Source: Ureibacillus xyleni
GTDB taxonomy: Bacteria; Bacillota; Bacilli; Bacillales_A; Planococcaceae
NCBI RefSeq assembly: GCF_900217795.1
Contig: NZ_OBMQ01000009.1
Location: forward strand, 62,001-126,000
DNA length: 64,000 nt
Direction of reading: 5' to 3'
Both the position numbers and the translations under genes were made by a program. The notes under the pieces are model-generated. The model had not been told where the DNA came from and made no database searches. It worked only from the letters and a program-made list of their open reading frames with translations. Positions 1 through 7,740 of this stretch are shown here, in pieces; position 1 is the stretch's first letter; each line of letters starts with the position of its first letter.

Positions 1-583
1 TAATCGCCCCAACAGCAATTGTTACTAAAAATGTGGAGAATCCAGGAAGCCTGTTTGAATATTGTTTTACAAGCAATGAGTAAATACTCCAACAAAGCAC
101 AGCTACTAATATAATTAAATCTCCTTTATTAAAAGAGAAACTTATAATATTCGAAAGTTTTCCACCTGATAAAATAAATAGTACGCCGATGATTGATATA
201 AGCGTGCCAACCATTTGATTTTTTGTAACTCGAATTTTTAAAGCAAAAAAAGATAATATGTAAATGAAAATGGGTGTTAACGAATTCATTAATGATGCAT
301 TGATTGAAGTTGTTGAATATACCCCAATATAAACAAGTGTATTAAATGCTGCTACTCCTGTTAAAGAAAGAATGAGTACAATTTTCCAGTTATCTTTAAT
401 TTTGGGCCAATCGACTTTTAGTTTTTTATAAGCGATAGGGAAGAAAAGAATGAAGGCTACGCACCATCTTAAAAAGGCAAGGGTGATTGGTGGAATTTCC
501 CCAGTAACTGCACGGCCGATAACAAAATTTCCTCCCCAAAGAAGTGTTGCTAAAATTAATAATAGATGTGGTGGAAATTTCAT
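1..583 (-). CDS. DMT (EamA) family permease, 3' part missing
   Basis: The reverse strand reads an open frame from an ATG at 583 to the window edge, about 194 residues beginning MKFPPHLLLILATLLWGGNF. The LLWGGNF motif at the first membrane helix and the alternation of hydrophobic segments are typical of EamA/DMT-type drug or metabolite exporters. Roughly six membrane segments are visible; a full protein has about ten (around 300 residues), so the second EamA repeat lies outside the window. Upstream, reading down, is an AGGAG-like sequence. The substrate cannot be told from sequence. No stop occurs, so I read it as cut by the window and not broken. Confidence is high for the family and low for the role. 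Confidence 0.85.
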   Translation of the reverse strand, partial: MKFPPHLLLILATLLWGGNFVIGRAVTGEIPPITLAFLRWCVAFILFFPIAYKKLKVDWPKIKDNWKIVLILSLTGVAAFNTLVYIGVYSTTSINASLMNSLTPIFIYILSFFALKIRVTKNQMVGTLISIIGVLFILSGGKLSNIISFSFNKGDLIILVAVLCWSIYSLLVKQYSNRLPGFSTFLVTIAVGAI

Positions 584-748
584 TGTATATACTCCTTATT
601 GTCTAGGTTTCCCGTTTGAGTTGCTTGATAACCCGAAACCCATAATATGTCCATTATATCTATATAGTAATTGCTAGTTCAACTTAATATTCAGATTTTG
701 GTAACCAATTATGATACAATCTTTTTAGGATATTGGAGGGAACAACTT

Positions 749-1663
749 ATGAAAATTCGTCCAAAACGATTACAAGCAGGAGATACGGTAGGTGTTGTAG
801 CAATTTGTAGTCCGCTTGCAATGGATACACTTCCTGAAAAGATTACACTTTTAGAAGAACTTGGGCTCAACGTTAAAATTGGTAAAACAGTGGGACTTAC
901 GGGCAAATTCTTATCAGGAACAGATGAAGAACGATTACAAGACTTGCATGAAATGATTGAAGATAAGGAAGTGAAAGGGATTTTTTGCTTGCGTGGTGGT
1001 TACGGTGCAGCTCGAATCGCTGATAAAATCGACTATCAGCTACTAACTGAAAATCCGAAAATTTTCTGGGGCTTTTCGGATGTTACTATTTTCCATAATG
1101 CATTTCAAAAGTATTCAAATATCGTAACTTTCCATGGGCCGATGTTGTCATCAGTAGTGGAGAAAAAACTAGCTGACTTTTCTAAAAGAATGTTTCATCA
1201 ATTATTTACGCCCTTTGAAATTCAGTATGATGAAAAAATTGCTCCTCTTCATACGATAGTGCCTGGAATAGTGCGTGGAGAATTAACCGGGGGAAATATG
1301 CACCGTTTATTGAGCACTATGGGAACAAAATTTGAATTTGATGCGAAAGATAAAATCATTTTATTTGAAGATACCGGAGAACCATTGCAAAAAATTGATG
1401 GTATGTTAAATCAATTGCGTATTGCGCGGAAATTGGAGCAGGCTGCCGGTTTTGTAATTGGAGATTTTGCCGAATTAGAAAAAGGTGCCCGTATTGAAGA
1501 TGTATGGGCAATTTTTGAAGAATACTTAAAACCTCTTAATAAACCAGCAGTAGCAGGATTTAAGATCGGACACTGTGAACCGAATATTGCTGTTCCATTA
1601 GGGGTAGATGTAATCCTCGATGCGGATACAAAACTGTTACGCATTTTACCTGGAGTAGAATAA
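749..1663 (+). CDS. LD-carboxypeptidase (peptidase S66, LdcA/MccF family)
   Basis: A 304-residue protein of the S66 family, serine peptidases that cut between L- and D-amino acids in murein peptides or confer immunity to peptide-nucleotide antibiotics (MccF branch). The nucleophile motif GFSD places Ser at residue 110; the other triad members are probably Glu207 (FEDTGE) and His275 (GHCEPN). RGGYGAARI at 82-90 is the family glycine-rich loop. The ATG at 749 follows GGAGGG with good spacing; the frame is open further upstream but lacks a ribosome site there. There is no signal peptide, so it is cytoplasmic, fitting murein recycling. Whether it is LdcA-like or MccF-like is open. Confidence 0.9.
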   Translation: MKIRPKRLQAGDTVGVVAICSPLAMDTLPEKITLLEELGLNVKIGKTVGLTGKFLSGTDEERLQDLHEMIEDKEVKGIFCLRGGYGAARIADKIDYQLLTENPKIFWGFSDVTIFHNAFQKYSNIVTFHGPMLSSVVEKKLADFSKRMFHQLFTPFEIQYDEKIAPLHTIVPGIVRGELTGGNMHRLLSTMGTKFEFDAKDKIILFEDTGEPLQKIDGMLNQLRIARKLEQAAGFVIGDFAELEKGARIEDVWAIFEEYLKPLNKPAVAGFKIGHCEPNIAVPLGVDVILDADTKLLRILPGVE

Positions 1664-1670
1664 ATAAAAA

Positions 1671-1705
1671 AGAAGCCGCTTCTACTTAAAGAGGCGGCTT
1701 CTTTA
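1671..1705 (+). terminator. Rho-independent terminator of the LD-carboxypeptidase gene
   Basis: A GAAGCCGC/GCGGCTTC stem starts a few bases after the stop codon, is preceded by an A-run and followed by a short T-rich stretch. Confidence 0.8.
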
Positions 1706-1861
1706 CATAACGTCTGTGAAAAATTAAGATCACTATTAAAAAGTTATATTGTATACGTTTACTATAGTTGGTTATTAGTCAAAAGTAACAAAGTAACAGG
1801 TAAATGGTAATCGGTTGACATATCAAATTATGCACGACAGGCAAAAAGTACAGACGTTATG
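1706..1861. repeat. 12-bp perfect inverted repeat flanking a 132-bp AT-rich segment
   Basis: CATAACGTCTGT at 1706-1717 is exactly inverted at 1850-1861. The segment between has no convincing ORF. The right arm abuts a CCTCGG/CCGAGG hairpin (1862-1891) just past the DIP1984-like gene. I cannot assign a function; see findings. Confidence 0.5.
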
Positions 1862-1891
1862 CCTCGGTTTGGAGTCTCACCGCCCCGAGGA
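1862..1891 (-). terminator. Possible terminator hairpin after the DIP1984-like gene
   Basis: CCTCGG at 1863-1868 pairs with CCGAGG at 1885-1890, within 10 bases of the stop codon of the reverse-strand gene. The following T-tract is delayed (CTTTTTG after about 12 bases), so it is a weak terminator at best; a structured RNA is the alternative. Confidence 0.4.
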
Positions 1892-1899
1892 TTATTTAT

Positions 1900-2415
1900 T
1901 TAAAAGTAGTTCGAATCATCAAACTCAATTTCCACTTGATAATTTTTCGCGTTAATTAAGTTGGATAATCTATGAGCCTCTTTCTCTAGTTCATTTGCTC
2001 GCTCACGATATTCAGCAGGATCATACATGGCTACTTGATAGAAAATTACACTTTCACCTGTACTATGATAAAGTCTTTCTTTTTCAGACCTTCCTAAATC
2101 TTTCGCAAGACTAGCCTCTGCTCGTAATTGGGAAGCTAATTCAATCGCCTCAACAATTGGAAGTTCCTCACCTTTAAAAGAAACTGTGTTATCAATATTC
2201 GCTCGATAAATAAGCTTATCTAAGTGTCTCGCGTCTTTACGTACTTGTGCAAGTTCGTTTTCCACTTCAGCAAGGGTTCTTCCTGATGGATTTGGTTTTT
2301 CGCCTTTTTCAACAACAGCATGAGCAACTAAATGAATTTCACTAATTAACTCTTGGATTTTTTTGGATAGAATACTTTTTAATTTAATCCCTTCAGCTAG
2401 TGGAATTTTTTTCAT
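1900..2415 (-). CDS. DIP1984-like (septicolysin-related) helical protein
   Basis: A 171-residue, highly charged, mostly helical protein. The early conserved block (KLKSILSKKIQELISEI), the GEKPNP segment and the later REANELEK-type helix recall the DIP1984 family, small cytoplasmic coiled-coil proteins of unknown role once named septicolysin. The ATG at 2415 follows GGGGGATGTTGCAAA. It lies 14 bases after the B3/4-domain gene on the same strand, so the two probably share a transcript. There is no signal peptide or membrane segment. The family call rests on remembered resemblance and the function is unknown. Confidence 0.6.
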   Translation of the reverse strand: MKKIPLAEGIKLKSILSKKIQELISEIHLVAHAVVEKGEKPNPSGRTLAEVENELAQVRKDARHLDKLIYRANIDNTVSFKGEELPIVEAIELASQLRAEASLAKDLGRSEKERLYHSTGESVIFYQVAMYDPAEYRERANELEKEAHRLSNLINAKNYQVEIEFDDSNYF

Positions 2416-2429
2416 TTTGCAACATCCCC

Positions 2430-3119
2430 CTATATTGATAGTACAGTTTTATTTTTCGATAAAATTGAAGTAGTAAAGTCGCCACCACTAATTTGGGTAA
2501 ACATTTTGCCAGCAGTAGCTAGTAGCTGTTCACACTCGTTCTCATCAAGTGATGGTCGTAAATAAAAGATTTGAATGGCTTCCGTTGTCGTTTCTGTAAC
2601 GGCAGTTCGTACTGAATCAACAAATGGACTACCAAAAGCACCTTCAGCATCTTTACTATATAATATATTTTTCAATGAATTATATCGACCATTTAACCCT
2701 TCGTAACCTGTTTCTTCATCACCTAATGCTATTTCAATGTCACCTTGTAATTTGGCTACATCATATATGCCAATTGGAATTTCGTATTGTAAGGAGAAGA
2801 AATTATTCAAATCTACAGCTGAGTGAAATGGTGTCAAATAATTTTGTTTTCCAATTCGACGCATTAAACTTTCTGCAGAGTGTCGGTATCGGTTTGGATC
2901 GGCCCCAAATGATTTCCATACTTTACGCCATTCGTTAATTCCGGGACGTTCTGTTACAGGAGTTTCCTGAAGTTCAAGAAAAAGGTTTTCTTGATAAAGT
3001 TGTGTACGTCCTTTTATCATTTGAGGAGATTCTGATACGACAATTTTGGTATAATGGATAATGCCGATTTTTAATTGGTTATTTATTGTTAGAAGTGAAT
3101 CGTTTAATGAAATATTCAT
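2430..3119 (-). CDS. B3/4-domain protein (PheRS beta-like tRNA-binding domain)
   Basis: A 229-residue stand-alone B3/B4 domain, the fold that phenylalanyl-tRNA synthetase beta uses for editing. The diagnostic stretch is INEWRKVWKSFGADPNRYRHSAE-type sequence (residues about 66-88), followed by the hydrophobic NNFFSLQYEIPIG region. Free-standing members are thought to bind RNA or hydrolyse mis-charged tRNA, but for this subgroup that is inference. The ATG at 3119 is preceded by AGGTGATTTCC. It is first in a two-gene unit with the DIP1984-like gene and diverges from queG. Confidence 0.75.
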   Translation of the reverse strand: MNISLNDSLLTINNQLKIGIIHYTKIVVSESPQMIKGRTQLYQENLFLELQETPVTERPGINEWRKVWKSFGADPNRYRHSAESLMRRIGKQNYLTPFHSAVDLNNFFSLQYEIPIGIYDVAKLQGDIEIALGDEETGYEGLNGRYNSLKNILYSKDAEGAFGSPFVDSVRTAVTETTTEAIQIFYLRPSLDENECEQLLATAGKMFTQISGGDFTTSILSKNKTVLSI

Positions 3120-3203
3120 TGGAAATCACCTACTATTTCAAAGTTGCGCTTTGTTTTGCGCTAATTAATATATAGTTTAACAGACAAGGAGTGGAAAAGT
3201 GAA

Positions 3204-4334
3204 ATGATTGCACAATTGCAAAAGGACTTAGTTGAATATGCAAAATCAATCGGCGTCGATAAAATCGGTTTCACCCATGCCTCTCCTTTTCAAGAGCTAA
3301 AAAACCGATTAAAACGTCAACAAGAACTAAACTATCAATCTGGTTTTGAAGAATCCGATATCGATTTGCGAACAGAGCCAAATCGTCTTCTAGATGGTGC
3401 GGAAAGTATTATAGCAATTGCCTTAGCATACCCTTCGAAAATGGAAGAGGCACCTACTGGAAAAAAAGGTGCTAGACGAGGGATCTTTGCACGTGCATCG
3501 TGGGGGATTGATTACCACGTTGCAGTACGTGAACGACTTCAACTGATTGAAGAATGGTTAAAAGAAAGAGTGCCTACTGTTCAACTAAAGTCGATGGTGG
3601 ATACAGGGGAGCTAGTTGACCGCGCAGTAGCAGAACGCGCTGGAATCGGCTGGAGCGGAAAGAATTGTTCAATTATTACACATGAGTTTGGTTCGTATGT
3701 GTATTTAGGTGAAATGATCACGAATATTCCTTTTGCACCGGACACTCCGATAGAAAATGAGTGCGGGGAATGCCGTTTATGTTTAGATGTTTGTCCAACT
3801 GGTGCACTTGTTGATGCAGGACAGTTAAATTCGAAAAAGTGTGTGGCCTTTCTAACTCAAACAAAAGACTTTCTACCTGATGAATTTCGAGCAAAAATCG
3901 GGAATCGTATATACGGTTGCGATACATGTCAGACTGTTTGCCCGAAAAATAAAGGGAAAATCAATTGGATCCATGACGAGTTTAAACCGGATCCAGAGTT
4001 AGCAAAACCACTTTTACAACCATTGCTCAACCTTTCAAATAAAGAATTTAAGGCGAAATTTGGTGCAATGTCTGGCTCGTGGCGTGGCAAAAAGCCGATT
4101 CAACGAAATGCTATTATCGCTTTAGCTCATTTTAAAGAGGAAGCAGCAGTGCCCGATTTAATTGCAATCATGAAAAAAGATGAACGACCTGTTATGCGCG
4201 GAACTGCTGCTTGGGCAATCGGGAAAATTGGCGGTCCTTTAGCAGAAGAAGCACTACTTGCCGCGCGGGAGAGGGAAATGGATTCCGAGGTTGTGGCGGA
4301 GATTGAAAAGGGTCTCACGCTGTTGAATGTATAG
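3204..4334 (+). CDS. queG: Epoxyqueuosine reductase QueG
   Basis: This enzyme reduces epoxyqueuosine to queuosine at tRNA position 34, the last step of queuosine synthesis, using cobalamin and two [4Fe-4S] clusters. The 376-residue protein shows the ferredoxin-like cysteine sets at C187/C190/C193/C197 and C239/C242/C246 with C213 between, and the proposed proton-donor Asp in VDTGELVDRA (D133). The last 80 or so residues form HEAT-like repeats (PDLIAIMKKDERPVMRGTAAWAIGK), as in the Bacillus enzymes. The ATG at 3204 follows AAGGAG. The next gene but for the repeat array is trmL, which also modifies the tRNA wobble position. Confidence 0.95.
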   Translation: MIAQLQKDLVEYAKSIGVDKIGFTHASPFQELKNRLKRQQELNYQSGFEESDIDLRTEPNRLLDGAESIIAIALAYPSKMEEAPTGKKGARRGIFARASWGIDYHVAVRERLQLIEEWLKERVPTVQLKSMVDTGELVDRAVAERAGIGWSGKNCSIITHEFGSYVYLGEMITNIPFAPDTPIENECGECRLCLDVCPTGALVDAGQLNSKKCVAFLTQTKDFLPDEFRAKIGNRIYGCDTCQTVCPKNKGKINWIHDEFKPDPELAKPLLQPLLNLSNKEFKAKFGAMSGSWRGKKPIQRNAIIALAHFKEEAAVPDLIAIMKKDERPVMRGTAAWAIGKIGGPLAEEALLAAREREMDSEVVAEIEKGLTLLNV

Positions 4335-4360
4335 AGAAGAATAGTGGCTGATGTGAAAGT

Positions 4361-4677
4361 TGCTGAATGGACAAAAGGGCGTGCTGAGTGGACAAAACAA
4401 TGAGCCGAATGGACAAAAGATCATGCTATGTGTTGACAAGACAATAGCAAGTGAGCAAAACCACAAGCCGAATGGACAAAAAGCTATGCTGAGTGGACAA
4501 AACAGAGAGCCGAATGGACAAAAGATCGTGCTATGTGGACAAAACACGGCGCTATTCGAACCAATGTAAAATTATTTGAACGAAACAAAATTGTATTCGC
4601 ACCAATAAAACCGTTTATGAGAACAAAAGCATACTTTATCCGCACAAAACGGAACCCACAAGCGAACAAAATTCAAT
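4361..4677. repeat. Degenerate 20-22 bp tandem array (about 15 units)
   Basis: The whole gap between queG and trmL is built from units of about 21 bp sharing a core like GAATGGACAAAA. Clear units start near 4361 (TGCTGAATGGACAAAAGGGCG), 4382, 4404, 4424, 4467, 4487, 4509 and 4529. The later units from about 4551 drift to CGAACAAAA or CGCACAAAA cores. A higher period of five units (about 105 bp) is visible: the GAGCCGAATGGACAAAAGAT block at 4402 recurs at 4507. Short frames through the array encode heptad-like strings (NGQKxxL, SGQNxEP) but the unit length varies and the frames break, so I take it as non-coding. Confidence 0.8.
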
Positions 4678-4693
4678 AAGGAAGTGTCACAAT

Positions 4694-5167
4694 ATGCCAT
4701 TGCATATCGTTTTGTATCAACCAGAAATTCCAGCCAATACAGGCAACATTGCCCGGACATGTGCTGGTACGAATACATCATTACATCTTATCCATCCACT
4801 CGGGTTTTCTACAGATGATAAAATGCTAAAACGTGCTGGTCTAGATTATTGGGAGCACGTAAATGTCGTTTATCACGATTCCCTTGAAGATTTCATTGAA
4901 TATTCAAAGGATGGCGATGTCTATTTAATCGAAACATATAGTGAGGAACCATTTACTACGCATGATTTTAGTGATCAAGAGCGGGATATCTACTTTATGT
5001 TCGGGAAAGAAACGACGGGTTTGCCAAAGGATTTTGCCTATGAACGCCGGGATATGTGTTTACGAATTCCTCAAAGTGATAAAATTCGTTCGTTAAACTT
5101 ATCCAATACAGCAGCAATTGTCATCTATGAAGCACTAAGACAACAAAATTATCCTGGATTAAAATAA
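4694..5167 (+). CDS. trmL: tRNA (cytidine/uridine-34 2'-O)-methyltransferase TrmL
   Basis: A 157-residue SPOUT methyltransferase that methylates the 2'-O of the wobble nucleotide of leucine tRNAs from S-adenosylmethionine. The three trefoil-knot motifs are visible: PEIPANTGNIARTC near residue 10, FGKETTGLP near 99 and the C-terminal IPQSDKIRSLNLSNTAA loop. The length equals the family norm and there is no extra RNA-binding domain. The ATG follows AAGGAAGTG. It is set off from queG by the repeat array and closed by a strong terminator. Confidence 0.95.
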   Translation: MPLHIVLYQPEIPANTGNIARTCAGTNTSLHLIHPLGFSTDDKMLKRAGLDYWEHVNVVYHDSLEDFIEYSKDGDVYLIETYSEEPFTTHDFSDQERDIYFMFGKETTGLPKDFAYERRDMCLRIPQSDKIRSLNLSNTAAIVIYEALRQQNYPGLK

Positions 5168-5172
5168 GTTAA

Positions 5173-5206
5173 AGCCGGTTTGCTAAAATAGCAAATCGGC
5201 TTTTCT
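5173..5206 (+). terminator. Terminator after trmL (bidirectional)
   Basis: AGCCGGTTTGCTA pairs with TAGCAAATCGGCT, one mismatch, followed by TTTTCT. It separates convergent trmL and the MDR oxidoreductase gene. Confidence 0.85.
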
Positions 5207-5208
5207 AA

Positions 5209-6189
5209 TTAGTCTATTAATAGAACCATTTTTCCTTTAGCTTTTTTTGTCAATATATCAATATGTGCTTGTTTGGCTTCACTCAATGGTAAGCGATTTC
5301 CAACTTGAGGAATAAGGACCCCTGACTTTAATAATGCAGAAACACCAATTAAGCATTCTTCATATTCTTTCTTTGGTATGTTAAAAATGGCTGTTCCTAA
5401 AATGTCGCATTCTTTGACCATTGTAAGTCGCGGATTAATTTCAATGGTGCCACGGTTTCCAATAATCACAATTCTACCATAAGGTGCGATAAGTTTTAGG
5501 TCTGTTTCTAAATTTTCATTGGCTAAAAATTCAATAATAACATCGGGACCAATGCCATTCGTTAGTGCTAATATTTCATCAATAGCATCTACTTTAACAT
5601 GGTTGCAAACATATTGAGCTCCACTAGATTTTACGAGTTGTTTGCCTTCTTCACTTGAAGCTGTGCCAATTACTGTTGCCCCAAAACTAGTTGCCATTTG
5701 AACAGCTAACAAACCAACGCCGCCACTTGCTCCATGAATTAACACAGTTTCACCAGGTTTTATGTTTGCCCGTTGAAATAATGCGCGGTAAGCAGTAATT
5801 GCAGGGATTCCTAAAGCAGCACCTTGTTCATAACTTACTGAATCTGGTAATAAGTGAACTGTATTAGCATCACATACTACTTTTTCTGCATAAGTACCAG
5901 TATTCCTTTTTGCTAATAATGCCGCCACAAATACACGGTCGCCAATTTTAACGTGGGTAACGCCTTCACCTATTGACTCCACAATACCTGCTCCATCAAA
6001 ACCAGGTGTATATGGGAGGTCCGGTATAAGAAATGCATATGTGCCTGTTCGTACATAGGCTTCATTTGGGTTAACCCCGGCAGCATATAATTTAACGCAA
6101 ACTTCATTATTGTCAGGTTGTGGGTCTTCTATTGTTTTGTATTGTAAAACATCAGGTTCACCAAACGTTGTCATTTGAATTGCTTTCAT
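5209..6189 (-). CDS. Zinc-independent MDR oxidoreductase (quinone reductase-like)
   Basis: A 326-residue medium-chain dehydrogenase/reductase. The N-terminal GroES-like part carries TPGFDGAGIVESIGEGV (near 61-77), and the Rossmann motif is HGASGGVGLLAVQMA (near 151-165) followed by GATVIGTASSEEG, typical of NADPH-dependent quinone or enone reductases. The zinc ligands of alcohol dehydrogenases are absent. The ATG at 6189 is preceded by AGGAGGACACT. Substrate unknown; the neighbouring CatE-like dioxygenase suggests handling of quinones or aromatic electrophiles, but the two genes are 73 bp apart with no proof of co-transcription. Confidence 0.85.
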   Translation of the reverse strand: MKAIQMTTFGEPDVLQYKTIEDPQPDNNEVCVKLYAAGVNPNEAYVRTGTYAFLIPDLPYTPGFDGAGIVESIGEGVTHVKIGDRVFVAALLAKRNTGTYAEKVVCDANTVHLLPDSVSYEQGAALGIPAITAYRALFQRANIKPGETVLIHGASGGVGLLAVQMATSFGATVIGTASSEEGKQLVKSSGAQYVCNHVKVDAIDEILALTNGIGPDVIIEFLANENLETDLKLIAPYGRIVIIGNRGTIEINPRLTMVKECDILGTAIFNIPKKEYEECLIGVSALLKSGVLIPQVGNRLPLSEAKQAHIDILTKKAKGKMVLLID

Positions 6190-6262
6190 AGTGTCCTCCT
6201 AAAAAGATAGATTCTACCTTCAATTATTTACCACAAATGCTAGAAGGTCCACTATGAAAAAC

Positions 6263-7150
6263 TTATTCACCTTCTAAAGTGAAAATAATACGTATGCCTG
6301 ATGGGTCTTCTGTTGAAAATGCTTGAGATCCACCAAATTTAGGTGCACTTTCAAAGTGTTCGACAGTAGCACCGACAGCCGTTAAATTTTTCTTTATTTG
6401 TTCAGCTTGTTCAGCATTATCTAACACTAAAGTAAAGGATTTTAAGCCAACGCTATTTTCAGGAGCTTTGACGCCACCTTCACTATTCCAAGTATTTAGT
6501 CCAATATGATGATGATATTTCCCAGTAGAAATAAATAACGCTTGCTTTCCGAAACGAGAAACAACTTCAAATCCGAGTGCTTCTGTATAAAATTTTTCTG
6601 TTGCAGCTAAATCTGAAACGGATAAATGGATATGTCCCATGACCGTGCCTTCTGGAAGACCGTTCCATTTGCCATCACCATCTGCCATAATTGACTGAAT
6701 ATTTAATTGTTCGGTTACCATATGAACAGTGGAGTCTCCATACCATATCCATTCGCTTTCTGGACGGTCGATGTAGACTTCAATGCCGTTACCATCTGGA
6801 TCATATAAATAAAGTGCTTCACTAACATGGTGATCACCAGCGCCAATTCGTACATTTTTTTGTGCAATATGTTGAATAAAGTTTCCTAAATCTTTTCGTG
6901 TCGGAAGTAAAATTGCAAAATGATAAAGACCAGTTTGACCGCCTGCTAGAGGTTGTGCATTTTCTACTTGTTCCAAAGATAAAATACTAGTTGCTCCATC
7001 AAAAGTTAATACAGCAGTTTTTTCATTTTTCTCTAGCACATCAAAACCGATGATGTCTTTGTAATACTCGATGGAACGCTCTAAGTTTGAAACTTTCATT
7101 TGAACATGTGAAACATACATATTTGGCTTTTTATGAAAATGTGTCGGCAT
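6263..7150 (-). CDS. VOC-family ring-cleavage dioxygenase, CatE-like
   Basis: A 295-residue protein made of two vicinal-oxygen-chelate modules (about residues 10-130 and 165-290). Extradiol dioxygenase ligand positions are plausible: His in LYHFAILLP and in GHIHLSVSD, and a Glu in the second half. It closely resembles remembered B. subtilis CatE, catechol-2,3-dioxygenase, in blocks such as GDHHVSEALYLYDPDGNGIE and KYHHHIGLNTW. In B. subtilis catE detoxifies catechols and is repressed by HxlR/MarR-type thiol regulators. The ATG at 7150 follows AAGGAGGCTTCCT, and a long palindrome lies directly upstream. Iron-dependent catechol cleavage is inferred from family. Confidence 0.85.
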   Translation of the reverse strand: MPTHFHKKPNMYVSHVQMKVSNLERSIEYYKDIIGFDVLEKNEKTAVLTFDGATSILSLEQVENAQPLAGGQTGLYHFAILLPTRKDLGNFIQHIAQKNVRIGAGDHHVSEALYLYDPDGNGIEVYIDRPESEWIWYGDSTVHMVTEQLNIQSIMADGDGKWNGLPEGTVMGHIHLSVSDLAATEKFYTEALGFEVVSRFGKQALFISTGKYHHHIGLNTWNSEGGVKAPENSVGLKSFTLVLDNAEQAEQIKKNLTAVGATVEHFESAPKFGGSQAFSTEDPSGIRIIFTLEGE

Positions 7151-7167
7151 AGGAAGCCTCCTTAGTT

Positions 7168-7198
7168 AATATACTTACTTTATGTAACTAAGTATATT
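7168..7198. promoter_or_regulatory. Palindromic operator candidate upstream of the CatE-like gene
   Basis: AATATACTTA (7168-7177) is perfectly inverted as TAAGTATATT (7189-7198) with 11 bases between; nested inside are TTAC and GTAA half-sites (7175-7178, 7184-7187). It starts 18 bases upstream of the start codon, where a repressor would block transcription. It resembles the TTAC/GTAA type boxes of YodB/CatR-like regulators, which is inference. Confidence 0.55.
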
Positions 7199-7232
7199 TT
7201 GTATAGTGATAAAAAGTCAAGTAATACAAAAT

Positions 7233-7266
7233 AAAAAGGACTGACACATTCGTATCAGCCCTTTTT
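7233..7266. terminator. Bidirectional terminator hairpin
   Basis: AAAAAGGACTGA pairs with TCAGCCCTTTTT across a 10-base loop. It ends the small reverse-strand peptide gene at 7276-7368. Confidence 0.7.
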
Positions 7267-7275
7267 GGGTGGAAA

Positions 7276-7368
7276 TTATTTTTCTGATTTGTAGTTTCCT
7301 TCATAGCCTGCAGTGAAGATCGCGCAAAGGAAAGCAGCACAAACACCCAGAATTAATATTAAATTCAT
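7276..7368 (-). CDS. 30-residue single-helix membrane peptide
   Basis: The reverse strand reads ATG at 7368 through a stop at 7276, encoding MNLILILGVCAAFLCAIFTA followed by GYEGNYKSEK. Support for it being real: a strong GAGGAGG ribosome site at the right spacing, a hydrophobic helix of about 19 residues with a polar C-terminal tail, and a terminator immediately after the stop. I do not recognise the family. The form fits the many short membrane peptides of Bacillales that bind or regulate larger membrane proteins. No function is assigned. Confidence 0.65.
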   Translation of the reverse strand: MNLILILGVCAAFLCAIFTAGYEGNYKSEK

Positions 7369-7504
7369 GAAGTATCCTCCTCATGTATAGATAAAACTCT
7401 CTATTCAGTATAGCTCAAATAATAGTACTTTACTACATTAATTTTGTGTCGAACTTGGTTCAAATCTTATTATTTGGGAATAGTAAAATAAGGAGGTTGA
7501 GTAA

Positions 7505-7699
7505 ATGGAGAATGAACGAATGGAACCGAGTGGGCATATGACAAATAATATGGGAGATTTAATCTGGCTCGGAAAGCAAATGGAACGTATGCGTGATGGG
7601 GCTCAACTGGAAGAAGATTTACGTTTCCCAGATCCGATTCAGTTTGATGACCTCGATAATGACAATGATGAAAAGCAAAGTTTAACAAGGAAAAATTAA
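7505..7699 (+). CDS. Small acidic hypothetical protein, 64 residues
   Basis: The ATG at 7505 follows AAGGAGG with ideal spacing. The product begins MENERMEPSGHMTNNMGDLI and ends with an acidic stretch (FDDLDNDNDEK), with no membrane segment. A hairpin follows closely. I do not recognise the family. Its placement alone between terminators suggests a monocistronic small gene. The spacing of Met and Glu residues suggests a short amphipathic helix at residues 15-35. Confidence 0.65.
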   Translation: MENERMEPSGHMTNNMGDLIWLGKQMERMRDGAQLEEDLRFPDPIQFDDLDNDNDEKQSLTRKN

Positions 7700-7703
7700 T
7701 AGT

Positions 7704-7740
7704 TTGGCTAGCCCGAAAATGTGCGGACTAGCCAATACTT
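7704..7740. terminator. Hairpin between the small acidic gene and the acyl-CoA synthetase
   Basis: TTGGCTAG (7704-7711) pairs with CTAGCCAA (7728-7735); only a weak TACTTTA tail follows. Probably shared by the two convergent genes. Confidence 0.6.

Noticed and set aside
450-677. 75-residue forward ORF overlapping the DMT permease
   Set aside because: It lies opposite the well-supported permease frame, lacks a ribosome site and has no recognisable composition.
4254-4547. Reverse ORF with repeated FCPFGS/FCPLS strings
   Set aside because: It is the complement of the 21-bp array; the strings follow from the DNA repeat, there is no ribosome site, and unit-length changes break the frame.
4360-4569. 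Forward ORF with NGQK/SGQN heptads
   Set aside because: Same cause as the reverse ORF; I treat the array as non-coding.
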